Origin: Reticulitermes lucifugus
Taxonomy: Eukaryota; Arthropoda; Insecta; Blattodea; Rhinotermitidae
Assembly (NCBI GenBank): GCA_026260175.1
Contig: JAKCWW010000025.1
Location: forward strand, 114,891-165,432
DNA length: 50,542 bases
Reading direction: 5' to 3'
The notes beneath the pieces were generated by a model. The model made no database searches and was not told where the DNA came from. It saw nothing but the letters and a program-made list of their open reading frames with translations. Positions 12,701 through 24,517 of the stretch are shown in pieces (the stretch's first letter is position 1; each line of letters begins with the position of its first letter). The position numbers and the translations under genes were made by a program.

Positions 12701-15089
12701 GGACGTCGTTAAACATAGGTTCCAAGGTTTGCAATGGTGTATTCTTGGTGGATGTAAGCAATGGGAAGGTAAGAAAAGAAAAAAGCAAGGAAATAACTCT
12801 AGGCCTATCTATTTCAGATATCTAGGTTGTGAAAGCGTAAAAGATATGGAGCTCTGAGAACAAATGTTTGTTAATATGACGAAGAAGAAATGACCTTTAA
12901 TTGTCGAGCAGTAAGGTATGCATCAGTAATATATTAAGGTCAAGAAAAGGGTACAAAGCATGTATTTTTTAAATGTATAGACATTGATCTTGTTTCGTGT
13001 TAAGCACGAGTGCCTGCAGCCAGCACCACAAAAGTAAAGAACAGTTAAAGAATTCCACGACTTTATTACTGCATACTCACGTGTGAGCCTTCATTTTCCA
13101 AATGCATTACAACCCACAAGAGCCCAGTCCTCACGGCCAAAATCTGCGTTTACAACACGGCTCATCTCATTTCCTCTATTATTCACCGTCTCTGCTGGCT
13201 ACTTTCCGGGTCTCCTTTTATACAGGAGCTAGGTTCTAAGTCAAATACTAGTTTTTCCCCGACATTTGACACAAGCTAGATCGGTTTGATCCCTCAAGTA
13301 CAGAAATTGCAGTATTCTCGTGGCAAATGTTTCGGATTACCATCAATCGATGTCCATTGCACACATATTCGAGTTATTTCCAAACCTTTCCTGACGAAAA
13401 GGTTCTGTCTTAATTCAAAACCGCTGAATAATATTCTCTTATAAATAATTATTATGTAGGTATTCACACGCACCACGCCTCGCTTCTATTGCGAGCTAAT
13501 CCCATATATTTTTAAAAATATATAAAAACTGCAGCATTAATGGGATGGCCATTAGTTTCCATCTATATTTCCTACCTAGTTCCACATTTGTCTGCATTTA
13601 TCACACTAAGATTCGACTTTCCTTTTTATACAGTTCATAAATTCACACAGTAGTGTCCTCCTTGAGAAGCTGATACATAAAATGACAACATTTTAGCCTA
13701 TTTTGATGTAAAATTAGAAGTAACAAATAAAATATTTCGGCAGCTATGAAACCATTATGCTTTATTCAAAAACAGGAAAATGTATTATTATACTAAGAAA
13801 TGTCTCACAAATATGCAAAATATAAATTATTTACATAAAGTTGGCCTGTTAAGAATATATATAAAGGTAAATAATATGCAGCAATACTGGGCCACAATGT
13901 TAAAACTAGGCGTAACTATGACTAAAAATTGCAAAACCATTTAATAAAATGCATGTAGATGACAATGGGGTGTACCCGTATGTAGGGTTGGTAGGAGTCT
14001 TTAATGAAAGGGTTTAAACAGATATATAGATATTGCCTAAATATCCCGTATACGAGAGAGCAATTGTAAAACTAGAGCTGTTGCTAGGAAAGTTACAATC
14101 CAGACATCAATTATCTGTATCAGTATTTACGTATTTTCTGAATTGTTAGTCATGCGTTCAACCGGTTCACGTGCATCGCAGATGCTCTGTTCCTTACACC
14201 TATCGCTTATCCCGCCAATAGACAATAATTCGAAGGCAAAGTACTTTACCAGCAACATATTTTAAACACGAATTTACTGAAAGGTCTACACGAAAACTCC
14301 ATCAAAACTGACCTTAAAACCATATAGGCATACAGATCAAATAACGGCTATTAATACTGAAGCTCTATTAAATGACAGGTTTACAAATCACGAACACACG
14401 TAGCCCCTCGCTTTGGGGGCTTCTAGTGCAGCATTTGCAGCAATGGTGAAGAAAACTACCACAGTGAAGGTAACATGCATAACAGTAATTTGTGGCTCAA
14501 ACTTGTATTATATTATTATTATTGACCCAATTTTCAAAGACTCTCTCAGAAAGCCCTATCCTATCTTTCAATAACGTAGCAAGAGTTTCAACATTAATAA
14601 GAATTTTGAAATTAGTGTTCATAAATTGTTTCCTATAATATAATTTATTTTTTACGACAAGGGACTTCTGATCACAAGAACTTCATTGTCAGATATCGGC
14701 ATCCTATAATTTTATTTGAATTAGGGTGGTGAGTTTATAAAATGTTACAGATACAAAACAAACCCTTCCGTTATGAAGAGAAACAGACGTTATTGTGCTG
14801 ATAACACAAAGAATTCCACAACCAACTTTTAAGTCGTATTACATTCTTGATATTCCTAACACAACAGTAATTAAAGTGTCATTAACCGTTTAAATTCCGG
14901 TGGTAATCATACATACCATCTGCCGTAACAAAAATAAAATGCAATTTGCCACATAGTGTAGGCTATTTGATATGTTTCGTACAATCCCCAGAAACAAGAG
15001 CGATTAAAAGAATGGACACGAAGTGTATTTCCTGTGAGGTATAAATTGAAGTTTCATATATAATTTAATGTAACTTGTTTTCAAGTAAA
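9716..15089. other. Non-coding upstream DNA
   Basis: No gene recognised; open frames stay below about 90 codons. Visible items: a GC-rich patch at 10385-10640 with a PHO/YY1-like GCCGCCATC core at about 10391; an A10 run near 10691; a 20-bp perfect AT palindrome at 13504-13523; a short hairpin with a C4/G5 stem at 14402-14421; and an ATT run near 14508. One TAGGCCTA 8-mer is at 12800. Nothing else stands out. Confidence 0.5.
13504..13523. repeat. 20-bp perfect AT palindrome
   Basis: Reads ATATATTTTTAAAAATATAT, fully self-complementary with no spacer. It lies in AT-rich DNA, so a functional role is not implied. Confidence 0.8.
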
Positions 15090-15159
15090 TTCTAAAAGGT
15101 CCTGACGATGGTATATAACATTGAGAACTAATTGTCTTCTGGGCTTTGTCCATCATCCG

Positions 15160-15440
15160 GATAAAATATAAAAATATAAAATCACGACGTTTCGGAAGCT
15201 GGTTTTTCTTCCGTCTTCAGGTGAAGGGAGGGGAGACACCTACTCAGATGGGTCCCTTAGACCGAGCTAATCTCAATCACTGGACAACTTCAGTCGGTAA
15301 AACCACAGCTATAAGAATACCTGAGGCCAGGATATGTCAGAGGAAGATAACAGATAAATAAGCATTAAACATTGTCGTATACAAGAACAGACGTAGATCT
15401 ATACTATCTTGGTTCTACGTCTGTTCTTGTATACGACAAT
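15160..15440 (-). mobile_element. Repeat with hairpin/CGAAACGTC motif and terminal fold-back
   Basis: The minus strand at 15221-15185 reads CCTGAAGAC, then a 5-bp stem GGAAG/CTTCC with a 9-nt loop, then GAAACGTCG. Copies of this motif recur at 30693-30728 and 32103-32134. On its right, 15371-15397 and 15414-15440 form a perfect 27-bp inverted repeat with a 16-bp spacer. Whether both parts belong to one element, and its exact ends, cannot be settled here. The motif resembles those near the ends of Penelope-like and related retroelements. Confidence 0.55.
15371..15440. repeat. 27-bp perfect inverted repeat (16-bp loop)
   Basis: Left arm 15371-15397 starts ATTGTCGTATACAAG; right arm 15414-15440 is its exact reverse complement. 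Perfect pairing over 27 bp implies a recent fold-back or a constrained hairpin. The arms are not notably AT-rich, so this is not chance low complexity. Confidence 0.9.
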
Positions 15441-16924
15441 CGAATAGATAACATATCAACACCACCGTCGATGTTATACGTTACATCAATTCTGTGTTAC
15501 TAAGTAAAGATACTGATAGCCGTTATCATTGTTCGTGGTTACAAAAATACATACATTTGTACATTCATACGCCATCTTGTATGTTATAGGTAAGGTAAGT
15601 GTTTAACTGCAAAAATACATTCTTTATAACAATACCTATATACTAATGAAGGTCATAAAGGCCCTGCGGCCAGGAAGTGTGTGTAGAGCCTATAATTAAA
15701 GAAAAGGGCTGCATTGAACTCCTGAGGACTAAAATTGTTGTTTATTTCACTTACCAGCATGAATGTTACATAATTCTGGTACAGCATAAGAGAATTTACA
15801 TTAGAATATTATTATCCACATTTATATTTTTAATTATGATGCATACATGTATAAACAGAAAAGGAATTCATAATTTTGTCAACTCGTCCGGCGTGTAGAT
15901 ACCGAAGAAAATCTTGAAAATCTTGAAAACCTTGAAAGTCTTGAAATTGGAAAACTCTAACATAGATCGTCAAGTAACTGGTGTTTTGTAAGAAAATTAC
16001 ACATCTGGGAAAGATAAAACACAATCTCATTAATTTTAAGGGACTGCATTCCAAAATCAAGGGGCCCCATCCTACCGTGAGAAGCTTCATGACACTCCTC
16101 TACACGCTGGAGTGGACATGATCCTCCACGTTGCTGAAACACTTGTTGGGAGAAATGTATGCAATTTGTACGAACTGTTGCCCAGATAATGTATGAAGAG
16201 CGCCAGTTCCTTCCACAGTTCATTCACCACCCGTGAATAAGTAACATGCTACAAAACAAGGTACTGCAGAAAGGAAATAAAGCCACTATTGTCAGAATAC
16301 ACTTCGTTACATGGACCTTATCTCCTGCTTTAAAAGTCAATTACTTCGAAAAATTTACGTGCCTAATTTTCATTCATAAGGTAATATATTTTCCGCACAT
16401 CTGTCTTTATTGTTATTGTCCAAGAGCACAGGACTTCACAGAGCAGGGGCTCAAAAAATTAAGACGACAGAGATCGAGTCGTTCGCTGTTGGTTTATTTA
16501 AACCACCTGACACGGCAGCCAGCCAGAACTGAATTCTTTCGCTGTGAATCTTTAAGGTACACATAAATAACTTATTTTCGGAATTCATTATTTGGGCCGT
16601 AAAGCGCTGTCAAACTTAATTTGGCGCAGGAAAATAAATGCTTCAAGACTCAACTTATCGTAATGAACTTTCCCATAATAAACTTAAACGAAGTTCTTCT
16701 GCTCTTCTCGGGCTTAATATTTATATCATTTGGCCCACTCAGAAGGTGAATAACATTCAAAGGCAACCTTCTGCCTGTACTAAATTATGCAACGCGTTAC
16801 GAAGTGTGTGCTTATGGTATAGCTCCACGCATACTTAAACTAGGTTTTAGATGGAGCTGAGAAGTCAGCTTGACGCTCCGGCTTCTTTAGTATTGGTAAA
16901 GAGACCAAAACTGCGATAGGATAA
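15441..16924. other. Non-coding DNA with a small 9-bp tandem repeat
   Basis: No gene recognised. At about 15907-15947 a 9-bp unit (ATCTTGAAA-like) repeats four to five times. Open frames reach 106 codons without any known domain. The rest shows no clear repeat or structure. Confidence 0.5.
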
Positions 16925-17035
16925 AAGACAGAGTGGGCTCCACAGCCCGTCAGGATGTGTTGTGGAAAAACATCTGCCGGGTTTCGAAATCAGACATCCA
17001 GCTGAATGACTGCACTATGTGCTGGCGGCAGAAAA
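16925..17035 (-). mobile_element. Diverged SINE head
   Basis: On the minus strand a head starting GCCGCCAGCACATAGTGCAG is followed by TTTCGAAACCCGG, resembling the B-box region of the SINE at 8872-8560, and further on by GGGCTGTGGAGCCCAC. The match is partial and the 3' end is not seen. A degenerate 5' SINE fragment is the most likely reading. Confidence 0.45.
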
Positions 17036-17514
17036 TAATTTTATCTTATAAGAATATAATTTTATGCACTGTAAAATATAAAAAAAACTTTAAAAAGTAG
17101 GCCTATTCAGAATTAGTTACGATATTAAAACAAAAGAAGCGTTTTAAAACTGATGCACATAGGCTTAAGTAAGTAACTTTACATCTGTATTTGTTACCAC
17201 TCTTATTTCTGACTTTAAATAGGCCATACACAGAGCAGACCAAGTTGCATGGCCTCAATACAAAGAGATTCCTCAATTTATATGAAAACAGGGACGTTTT
17301 AATATTTATTTTATTTATTAAATTTATTTATTTACGTGTTCGTTGAGGATGTCAGAAGCTCAGAACGTAAGGGGTTGAAATTTAAGGTAATGAACGAATA
17401 ATTGTAACGGACATCGAATGAAGCGCCTGTGAACTTATTTAAGTTTCTATCCCGCCGTCTGCCTAGACGGACTGAAAAAAAAACTAAGATTAATTTAAAT
17501 AAGCACTGCTGGTA

Positions 17515-17612
17515 ATCTGGGATACGAACCGAGCACCCCAAGATCAAGTCGTTTCTAGTTGGGCCAAATTTTCGGTGTGAATCAAAAATTTAATCTACCA
17601 ACTGCGTCATAA
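17515..17612 (-). mobile_element. tRNA-like SINE head, second type
   Basis: The minus strand has GACGCAGTTGGTAGA (A-box-like) and, about 76 nt on, GGTTCGTATCCCAG (close to the B-box consensus GGTTCGAATCC). The spacing is too long and the stems too poor for a working tRNA, so a tRNA-derived SINE head is likelier. Downstream on the minus strand is a perfect 6-bp hairpin (CCGTCT/AGACGG) at 17455-17470. Confidence 0.45.
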
Positions 17613-18574
17613 ATTTTGAACTAATTACACACGTAAGTCACCAGCAAAGGTCAGAACATTTTTCCAAAATTCTAGTAGCTACTGCAAAATTCTAGGCTCC
17701 AGATGGGCGAACTGATCAAGTCACATACTGAGAACCCAAAAAATATTAGGCACCACATTAAAACTCTTTAAGTCGCTCGTCCGTCCTGGTTTCCGGAAGT
17801 TGTGAACCCCGGGTCAACAAGGTGGTGTCATTCACTGTCTGAGTTCAGCAGGTAAAGCTGTAGGTGTTAGATGCAGTCCTGCTAGCAATACAACCATCAC
17901 AATCCAAAAACCTCGCCACGCTAATCGAAAGCTACAGAATGGGTGTACTTTCGATTCCAGCCGATCTTCCAGCTCCAGGAGGTCAGTGCGGTGCCATCTC
18001 TCGGCCGCACCGCCAACTACAAGTGTTAAGCAGCTCTCGTTAACTAAGAAAGGTAGCAACATTGCCTGTACGAAACATATGCATCCGGTACTTCAACGTG
18101 ACAACAGTTACTATTTATCTACAAGAGATCGATGGTCCTTATTTTCGAAATCAACTATAAGAAAATGGAAATCCATACAAAACAGCGGCGAAGGTCGTCT
18201 CACAAACGTCAGAATAACAAAGGTGAGCTAAAGAATTGACACCTAACAAGCGTATATGTAACTTCACTTCCAGTTGAAGAGCAAATAATGCGTTGCAGAA
18301 CCAGAATATCCATTACTGTCACACTGTCACATCACTATTCTCCATTTTCAGAAAATCTGGCTCCCGTCAGTATCACCATAACGATGTCCCTCTGTTTAAT
18401 TTTATCTGTCCGTTTCATCTTTAAAATATTCGTCAAAATTCAGAAGTAAAATTCTTAGAGAAAATAGCAAGACTCCTGATGTGAGCAAATTCATTCACTT
18501 TTCATTCTGTTATAAGTCAAGTTTCAGAGGGTTCTTGAAGCCGAGAAGAAGAACCATCGACGGAAAACGAGAGA
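17613..18574. other. Non-coding DNA with a GC-rich patch
   Basis: About 17760-18030 is markedly richer in G+C than its surroundings and contains a 9-bp inverted repeat (AATCGAAAG at 17923-17931, CTTTCGATT at 17948-17956) next to a B-box-like TTCGATTCC. It may be an unrecognised repeat. The minus-strand open frame over it (76 codons) has no domain. The rest is unremarkable. Confidence 0.4.
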
Positions 18575-18710
18575 GGCAGAGCCTGTAGCACGCATGGCAT
18601 ATGTAAAAAATCATATAGTTTTGTAGGAAGACCTGAAAGATACATTACTTGGACGGCCTAGGCATAAGTGGCAGATAATATTAAAAACATCTTATAAAAG
18701 TAGAGGTGAG
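18575..18710 (+). mobile_element. Decayed LINE-2 fragment
   Basis: Broken reading frames on + give ARMAY, then EDLKDTLLGRPRHKWQIILK, which follows the usual ARM...EGKRPLGRPRRRWEDNIK stretch of insect non-LTR retrotransposon C-termini, also seen in the copies at 20366 and 26690. Frame breaks and substitutions mark an old, dead copy. Confidence 0.5.
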
Positions 18711-19799
18711 ACATTTTTCGGATAGTAAATGACTGCTAATTGGCGCTCATCACTGTCTTATTACACGCACCTACGTATCATTGTTGTGTTAGTATAGCTA
18801 ATATTATATATATTCCGTGCAGTTGCCTTACACATACAGATACACATACATACTTTTGTACAGTGGTTGGAAATAAAACTTGTGTATGTATTGTTGTTGT
18901 AATATTAAGGACGCGTCACGCTTTCGAAGTCAGCCTAAATGAAAATTCTAGCCTGCTCACCAGATACGTATAAAACAACAAGGACGTCTGAGCACCAGAA
19001 TATGGTTTCTTTCTTCTTTAAAAGCACAAATAATAATGGAGTTAACAAGAGACTGACAGAATTAATCCTGAAATACCGAAAGAAAGAAAACGTTACCCGT
19101 GCTGAAGAGCAGTTACTTCCTACAAATGCCTACATTTACTACTTCTGTGTCTAAACATATCCCACAAGACACAACAGATAATAAGCCATAATTAAAGTTA
19201 CGTACAAGTTCAGACCGGACTGAATTCGGAGATTGCTTTTCACAATGAATTTCAGAATCACTCATCCCTTTTATTACACCAATGTTATTGCAATATGTTG
19301 TAATTCACTTAATTGCAGGTGACACAAGAAAAGAGAATGCTTACTGATGACAAAACTACAGCTTAATGACAGCATAAAACCTATTACTAAAAGGTTAAAT
19401 TACTGTTTCCAAGACATTCTGTGAACATTTCACCTGTCGGCACAAAATCTGTGTAAAGTTTTGGCCGTGAAAGAACGCAGCACTAAGAATGACTGAATTC
19501 AATATTAGGGTCTGATAACTATCTCGTCATGTAATTACAGTAAAAATGAATATTTTGTTTCCTGAATTTCAAACGCTATGGTAGGATTAGAGGTAGAGAA
19601 AAATACCGCTGCTATAAATCACAGCAGTGACATACATGCAAGAGTTACGGGGTGGGGTGTCTATTAATAATGCGTCCAGTTTTCCCTTCTGTGACACAGA
19701 GGAACAAACACAGCTAAATAATCTGAAGACTGTGCAGGACACAGACGTGTCTGCTTGGCTATCCGTCCACCTTTTTGAGTTTAGTGACACATTTTGTTG
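18711..19799. other. Non-coding DNA, nothing recognised
   Basis: AT-rich, with only short open frames (below 80 codons) lacking domains. No repeat copy or structure identified between the LINE-2 remnant and LINE-1 copy A. Confidence 0.45.
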
Positions 19800-20285
19800 C
19801 TGTAGATTTAACACCAGCAAACTGGACTTAAATTTAAGAAAGAAACTAGTAAAGTGCTACATTTGGAGAATAGCTTTATATGGTGCTGAAACGTGGACAC
19901 TTCGGAAAGCAGATCAGAAGTATCTGGAAAGTTTTGAAATGNNNNNNNNNNNNNNNNNNNNNNNNNNNNNNNNNNNNNNNNNNNNNNNNNNNNNNNNNNN
20001 NNNNNNNNNNNNNNNNNNNNNNNNNNNNNNNNNNNNNNNNNNNNCTGGATTGGTCACATATTGCGTAGAAACTGCCTTCTAAAACACGTGATTGAAGGAA
20101 AGTTAGATGGAACGATAGAAATGGCGGGAAGACGAGGGGGAAGACGTAAGCAGCTACTGGATAACCTTAAGGAAAAGAGAAGATACTGGAAACTGAAAGA
20201 GGAAGCACTAGATCGCATTGTGGAGAACTCGCTTTGGAAGAGGCTACGGACCTGTCGTAAGACAGACTACAGAATTAATGAATGA
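19800..20285 (+). mobile_element. LINE-1 copy A, 3' part (non-LTR retrotransposon)
   Basis: Translation gives LRKKLVKCYIWRIALYGAET, then WTLRKADQKYLESFEM, typical of the end of the reverse transcriptase region. After the N gap (19942-20044) it continues with WIGHILRRNCLLKHVIEGK, AGRRGGRRKQLLDNLKEK and RRYWKLKEEALDR, a C-terminal region common in insect non-LTR elements. A 1-nt difference then shifts the frame relative to the expected LWRTRFGRGYG ending. It is 5' truncated and dead. Clade (RTE, CR1 or Jockey group) cannot be fixed from this piece. An open frame at 19627-20082 that fuses unrelated upstream sequence to it is not a host gene. Confidence 0.85.
19942..20044. other. Assembly gap (103 N)
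   Basis: Unknown bases inside LINE-1 copy A. Comparison with copy C suggests that about 120 nt of element are missing here, so the gap length is roughly but not exactly right. Confidence 0.99.
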
Positions 20286-20365
20286 GATTTAACACAAATA
20301 ATAACCGTAACGCTAAGTATATTGATGGAATTAATGCACATTTACATGTGACTTAATTATTTGGG

Positions 20366-20727
20366 TGATCAAATCAAGAAGAATGAGGTGGGCGGGGCAT
20401 GTAGCACGTATGGTGGAAGGGGGTGAGTTGCATACAGGATATTGGTGGGGAGACCTGATGGAAGGAGATCACTTGGAAGACCCAGGTATAGATAGGAGGA
20501 TAATATTGAAATGGATCTTCAAGAAGTGGGATGGAGGGGCATGGACTGGATCGATATGGCTCAGGATAGGAATAGGTGGCCGGCTCTTGTGAATGCGGTA
20601 ATGAACCTTCGGGTTCCATAAAATGCAGGGAATTTCTTGACCAGCTGAGGAACTGTTAGCCTCTCAAGAAGGACTCTGCTCCATGGAATTAGTTAGTTAG
20701 TTAGTTAGTCAGTGAGTTAGTTAGTTA
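20366..20727 (+). mobile_element. LINE-2 copy, 3' end with TTAG tail
   Basis: Translation gives IKSRRMRWAGHVARMVEGG, then frame-broken pieces of the usual EGK.PLGRPRRRW.DNIKMDL, WIDLAQDRDRW and [10 protein letters not shown] stretch. This C-terminal region of a non-LTR retrotransposon is very common in insect genomes. The 3' UTR-like part (GAATTTCTTGACCAGCTGAG...CTGCTCCATGGA) ends in a TTAG tetranucleotide tail at 20689-20727, as expected for a LINE. It lies 80 bp downstream of LINE-1 copy A in the same orientation. Confidence 0.88.
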
Positions 20728-22034
20728 CATGTGACGTCAAAGATGATATCTCTGCATTTTGACCTAAGGACTGTGGCAGCATGTTCCTCTGGAACCCTAA
20801 TAATAACACATAGTGGCATAACCAAACCGGTCACATCGCAGTGAAACATTCATTCTCATACAAAAATACGTTTCTGAAATACACACAAACAAATCGTTCA
20901 GTCCTACATGTTGGTCAGCTACATAGCTGCATTACACAGCAACATGTGAAATGGCGCGGAACAGATCTAAGACAGTAAACCAGCAGTTCCGGGTGCAGCT
21001 CATGAAAACTATACTTCCTTGATGCATGGACCTCGATTCCTACATATCAGTTAGTATTAACACCGTTACTGTATTTTTATTGTAAAAAATGATTATTTAA
21101 GGACATTTGTTAAATATGTCGGTTATAGCCTCAAAGTGTTCTGTCGTCCCATTTCTAACAGCTAACTCACATAAAACGCATACGCTGCTTTGCTTAAATA
21201 TGTTTATAAACTATTGCCGTACCAAGATTCACAAGCCTACGTCCAATGTTTTATCAGTTATTGCTATCAGACTGAAATTTTAAAAAATTCCCACTGTTGC
21301 CGACTAATTTCATATTCAATAAAAATATTATACTCCTCAGCGCTGCATATTATTTCCATCCCCCCCCCCAAATTTGTTACCACTAAAAGAAAGTGGGAAT
21401 AATGCGTCTGTGGCCTCACAAGTTCGCGCGTCCTCTTTGTTGTTACTGATTTCAGAAATGCACAACAGTGCATATGACGTTGTAGTGACCTCTAATGGCA
21501 TAACCAGTAGTAAAACGTTGTGTGAGAATCTGTTAGCTTTATTGGTTCAAAACTGAAGTGGGAAACACGGAAACTTGCTCACAGAGAACATGGTGACATC
21601 AGAAGTCTCTGTTTTTATATTTTTAAGAGGGAAAATATGCTAAAAACACAATCCGTTACAAAACCACACGGCCTGAATGATCTTATTAAGCCCATCTGTC
21701 TTCATACAGACCTACTGTAATTGTATGTCTGTCGTTATTGTTTCTATGGAAAGGAAACGTAAGGTCAGTCACACTTATCTGCAATAGAACCAGAAAATAG
21801 CAGCAACAGACTGCAGTGATTCTGCCGATATTATAGTTTCGTCAATCAGTATTATAGTTTCGAACTTTGCTGAGAAGTAGCTGTCTCTAGTTTATTATTA
21901 TTATTATTATTACTATTATTATTTGCTGTGCTTGCCTCTAATTCGCAATGCTGCTCTTCTTAGGCACTTTAAAAATGAAAGTAAAATTGTTCCTGAGAAA
22001 GTACTGCTCCACTCATTCTCAAACTCGTCGTTAG
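20728..22034. other. Non-coding DNA with simple repeats
   Basis: Contains a C10 run at 21360-21369 and a TTA repeat at 21892-21923. No gene or repeat copy recognised elsewhere. Confidence 0.5.
21892..21923. repeat. TTA microsatellite
   Basis: About ten TTA units with one interruption. Confidence 0.9.
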
Positions 22035-22165
22035 TTGGGAGTTTAGTGGTTAATATCACGCCCCGGTTGTTTTATCCTCGGGAAGGAACCCCTTAGTCCG
22101 TTAAATAGGAGGCTAGGTGAGATCCAGAGCCGGTCTGGACATTTCGGATAAGACAAAAATAGCGT
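22035..22165 (-). mobile_element. SINE fragment
   Basis: On the minus strand it carries CCAGACCGGCTCTGGATC, CCTCCTATTTAACGG, GGGGTTCCTTCCCGAGGATAA and CGGGGCGTG, colinear with the SINE piece at 9715-9530. Head and 3' tail are lost. Confidence 0.7.
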
Positions 22166-24499
22166 ATTGTTATGAGTATGCTAAATTTATCAAACTGCCT
22201 TCCCAGAAGTCTCAAATTCATGGATTGACTATGAAGTCAAAAAGAGATTATGTCCCTCGAGGGCTAGTATGGATCAATAAAATGTCTGTGTCCTGTAGCT
22301 AGGGATGTGAACTGTCAAATAATTCCGTTAAATTGGCAACGAGCATTCCTTAGTAAATGTATTATTTGATTCTGCAAAATAGGATATTTAATCAGTACAC
22401 CTATTTTAATTTGTAGCGTGTTGTTTTCCATTACACCCAACTCATTCATTTCAAATAACACGGAATTAAAGCATTGTAACTAAAGAATGTTTCTTTGTTT
22501 CAAACATAATAAAGAAATAAGCATAGATTCGCGGATAAGTACATAGTCGTACTTCCTATATGGGCACATTAATCACCGCGTAATCAAATATTAGATCATA
22601 ATATTTCTGTGATGTAACTGTACACACTTCATATCAAAGCCGCATTCCTTGCTTCTATTTCTCCTTTAGCTACAGACAGAGGAACATAAGTTATTTAAAT
22701 TTACGACTAAAATATGCAAACATATCTGATTACTGTGTAGTCCCAAAGAATTATTACCTGTTATGTATGCATTTTTGTTCCTACTATTTCATTCTATCTT
22801 GTTTCTTTTTGACAAGTCAGTATAGCGAAGGTCAGCGCATTTCTTGAACTTGGTAGCAGCTATTGGGCGGTTTGAGTATTCAGTCGCTCGCACGCACTGT
22901 CAAGTACACACGTGTAAGTTTTATTTCATATCCCGCCACCACCACCACCGCCGTCATTTCTCCTGCAGTTGCCTGAATCATGAGATCATAGCTCCCTGCA
23001 AGCATTCACTACAAGCGTTACGAATAAATGGCATCGTGTTAAATTCGAATCGGGTATGATTAAGCGATAGAATGATATACAGTATTAATAAAGGTCACAC
23101 CTGGACTTCATCACCACACAATTAAGGCGAAGGGTCGACCAGTAGCTCCACGCATTCTAGCTTTTGTAACTGCATGTTGATGACACGGCAGCCTTGCGCC
23201 CCGGCATTGCTTCTTCATCGAAGGAGTCCTTAAATCCCGTTTGAGACAGAGCCGAAATGGAAGTTGTGACGAAGATAAAATTATCTACACACGTAAGAAT
23301 GGAGCATTGTCGGTTTAGGTCGCAGTTGGTCACTTTATTGGCTTATGCATTTCTTTGTGCTGACGGTACCTGCTAAAAAGACTTCAGGATGCGACCCAAC
23401 AGCTTGTATGATTGACATCTCGAAGGTTGTCTAGTATTTTTCAAGGGAATGTAAGAGAATATAAGAATATTAAATAGACATAATCGCTTCTCTCCACCCT
23501 CTTCCCAACTCATAATATATAGCTTAGTATTCCTCTTTGCCTAACCCTTATACATTTACGTGCACATGTACATGTAAATAATGCTATTATTACATAACCA
23601 ACTCCACGGAGCAGAATTCTTCTGTGTTACTCAGCTAACAGTAAATAAATTTTACTGAACGCGAAAGTTGATTACTGTGTTCATAAGGGCCCGTCATTAG
23701 TTATACTTAGCCAGGTAAAACCAGTACACGTCCTTTGAGATACACCATACTATTATACTGTCAGCTTCGATTACGTTCTACAAGTATTTTCGCCTCAGTT
23801 TTTTTGGTTAATATTTTATGTGCATTTCTAAAGTGCTACATGTGCTGCACGTTACAGAATGCAGCGTGAAATAAACATACTGCCCAACAATTTTAACTTT
23901 ATTTACCCGAGTAATTATGTCCAGTGTAGATGTTTTTAGAAATGCGTGTTTCAGCAATACGACCTAAAGGGATTCACACTTCTGTATCAAATGTGGTAAA
24001 TGACAGCCTGTAAACTAAAGATCTGATGAAAGATGTAGGGTAATACCTTTTTTTCGACGTCAATATGGAAAAAAAAAAGCCTAAATGTTTGACGGCAATA
24101 AATTCTGAAGTGACTACAGCCTACAGTTTATGCTTACTTGAGAACAGAACAAAAGACTTAAAGTGACTATGTGTTATCAGTTTTCTTACAGGTCAAATTC
24201 CATTCACCATATTTGATACAACTTCCTTTTCCGGGTTTCACCAACGTTCTTAACATACCATTTTCCTTCCATGCGATCTAATGTTACCGGGCAACATTCT
24301 CTCTGAGTTTCTCTCTCTTTCTATTCTTTTTTTTACGATCCAGTTTCACTCACAGTTCAGAATTGCCCATCAACGATAATTTGAAGTGGTCTCTAACCTT
24401 TTACTACCATCACGAATATAAAATCCCTACACTTCAATAGGTGCTTGTATTCTGAAAGGTGGCTTGCTGTAAGCTTCCACACAGTGTCATACAAAACTA

Positions 24500-24517
24500 A
24501 CACACACACACACACAC
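24500..24517. repeat. CA microsatellite
   Basis: Nine CA units. Confidence 0.9.

Noticed and set aside
17832..18062. Minus-strand 76-codon open frame with hydrophobic stretches
   Set aside because: Explained by the GC-rich patch; no family recognised.
19627..20082. 151-codon open frame as a host gene
   Set aside because: Its right half is LINE-1 sequence plus N; the left half has no domain.
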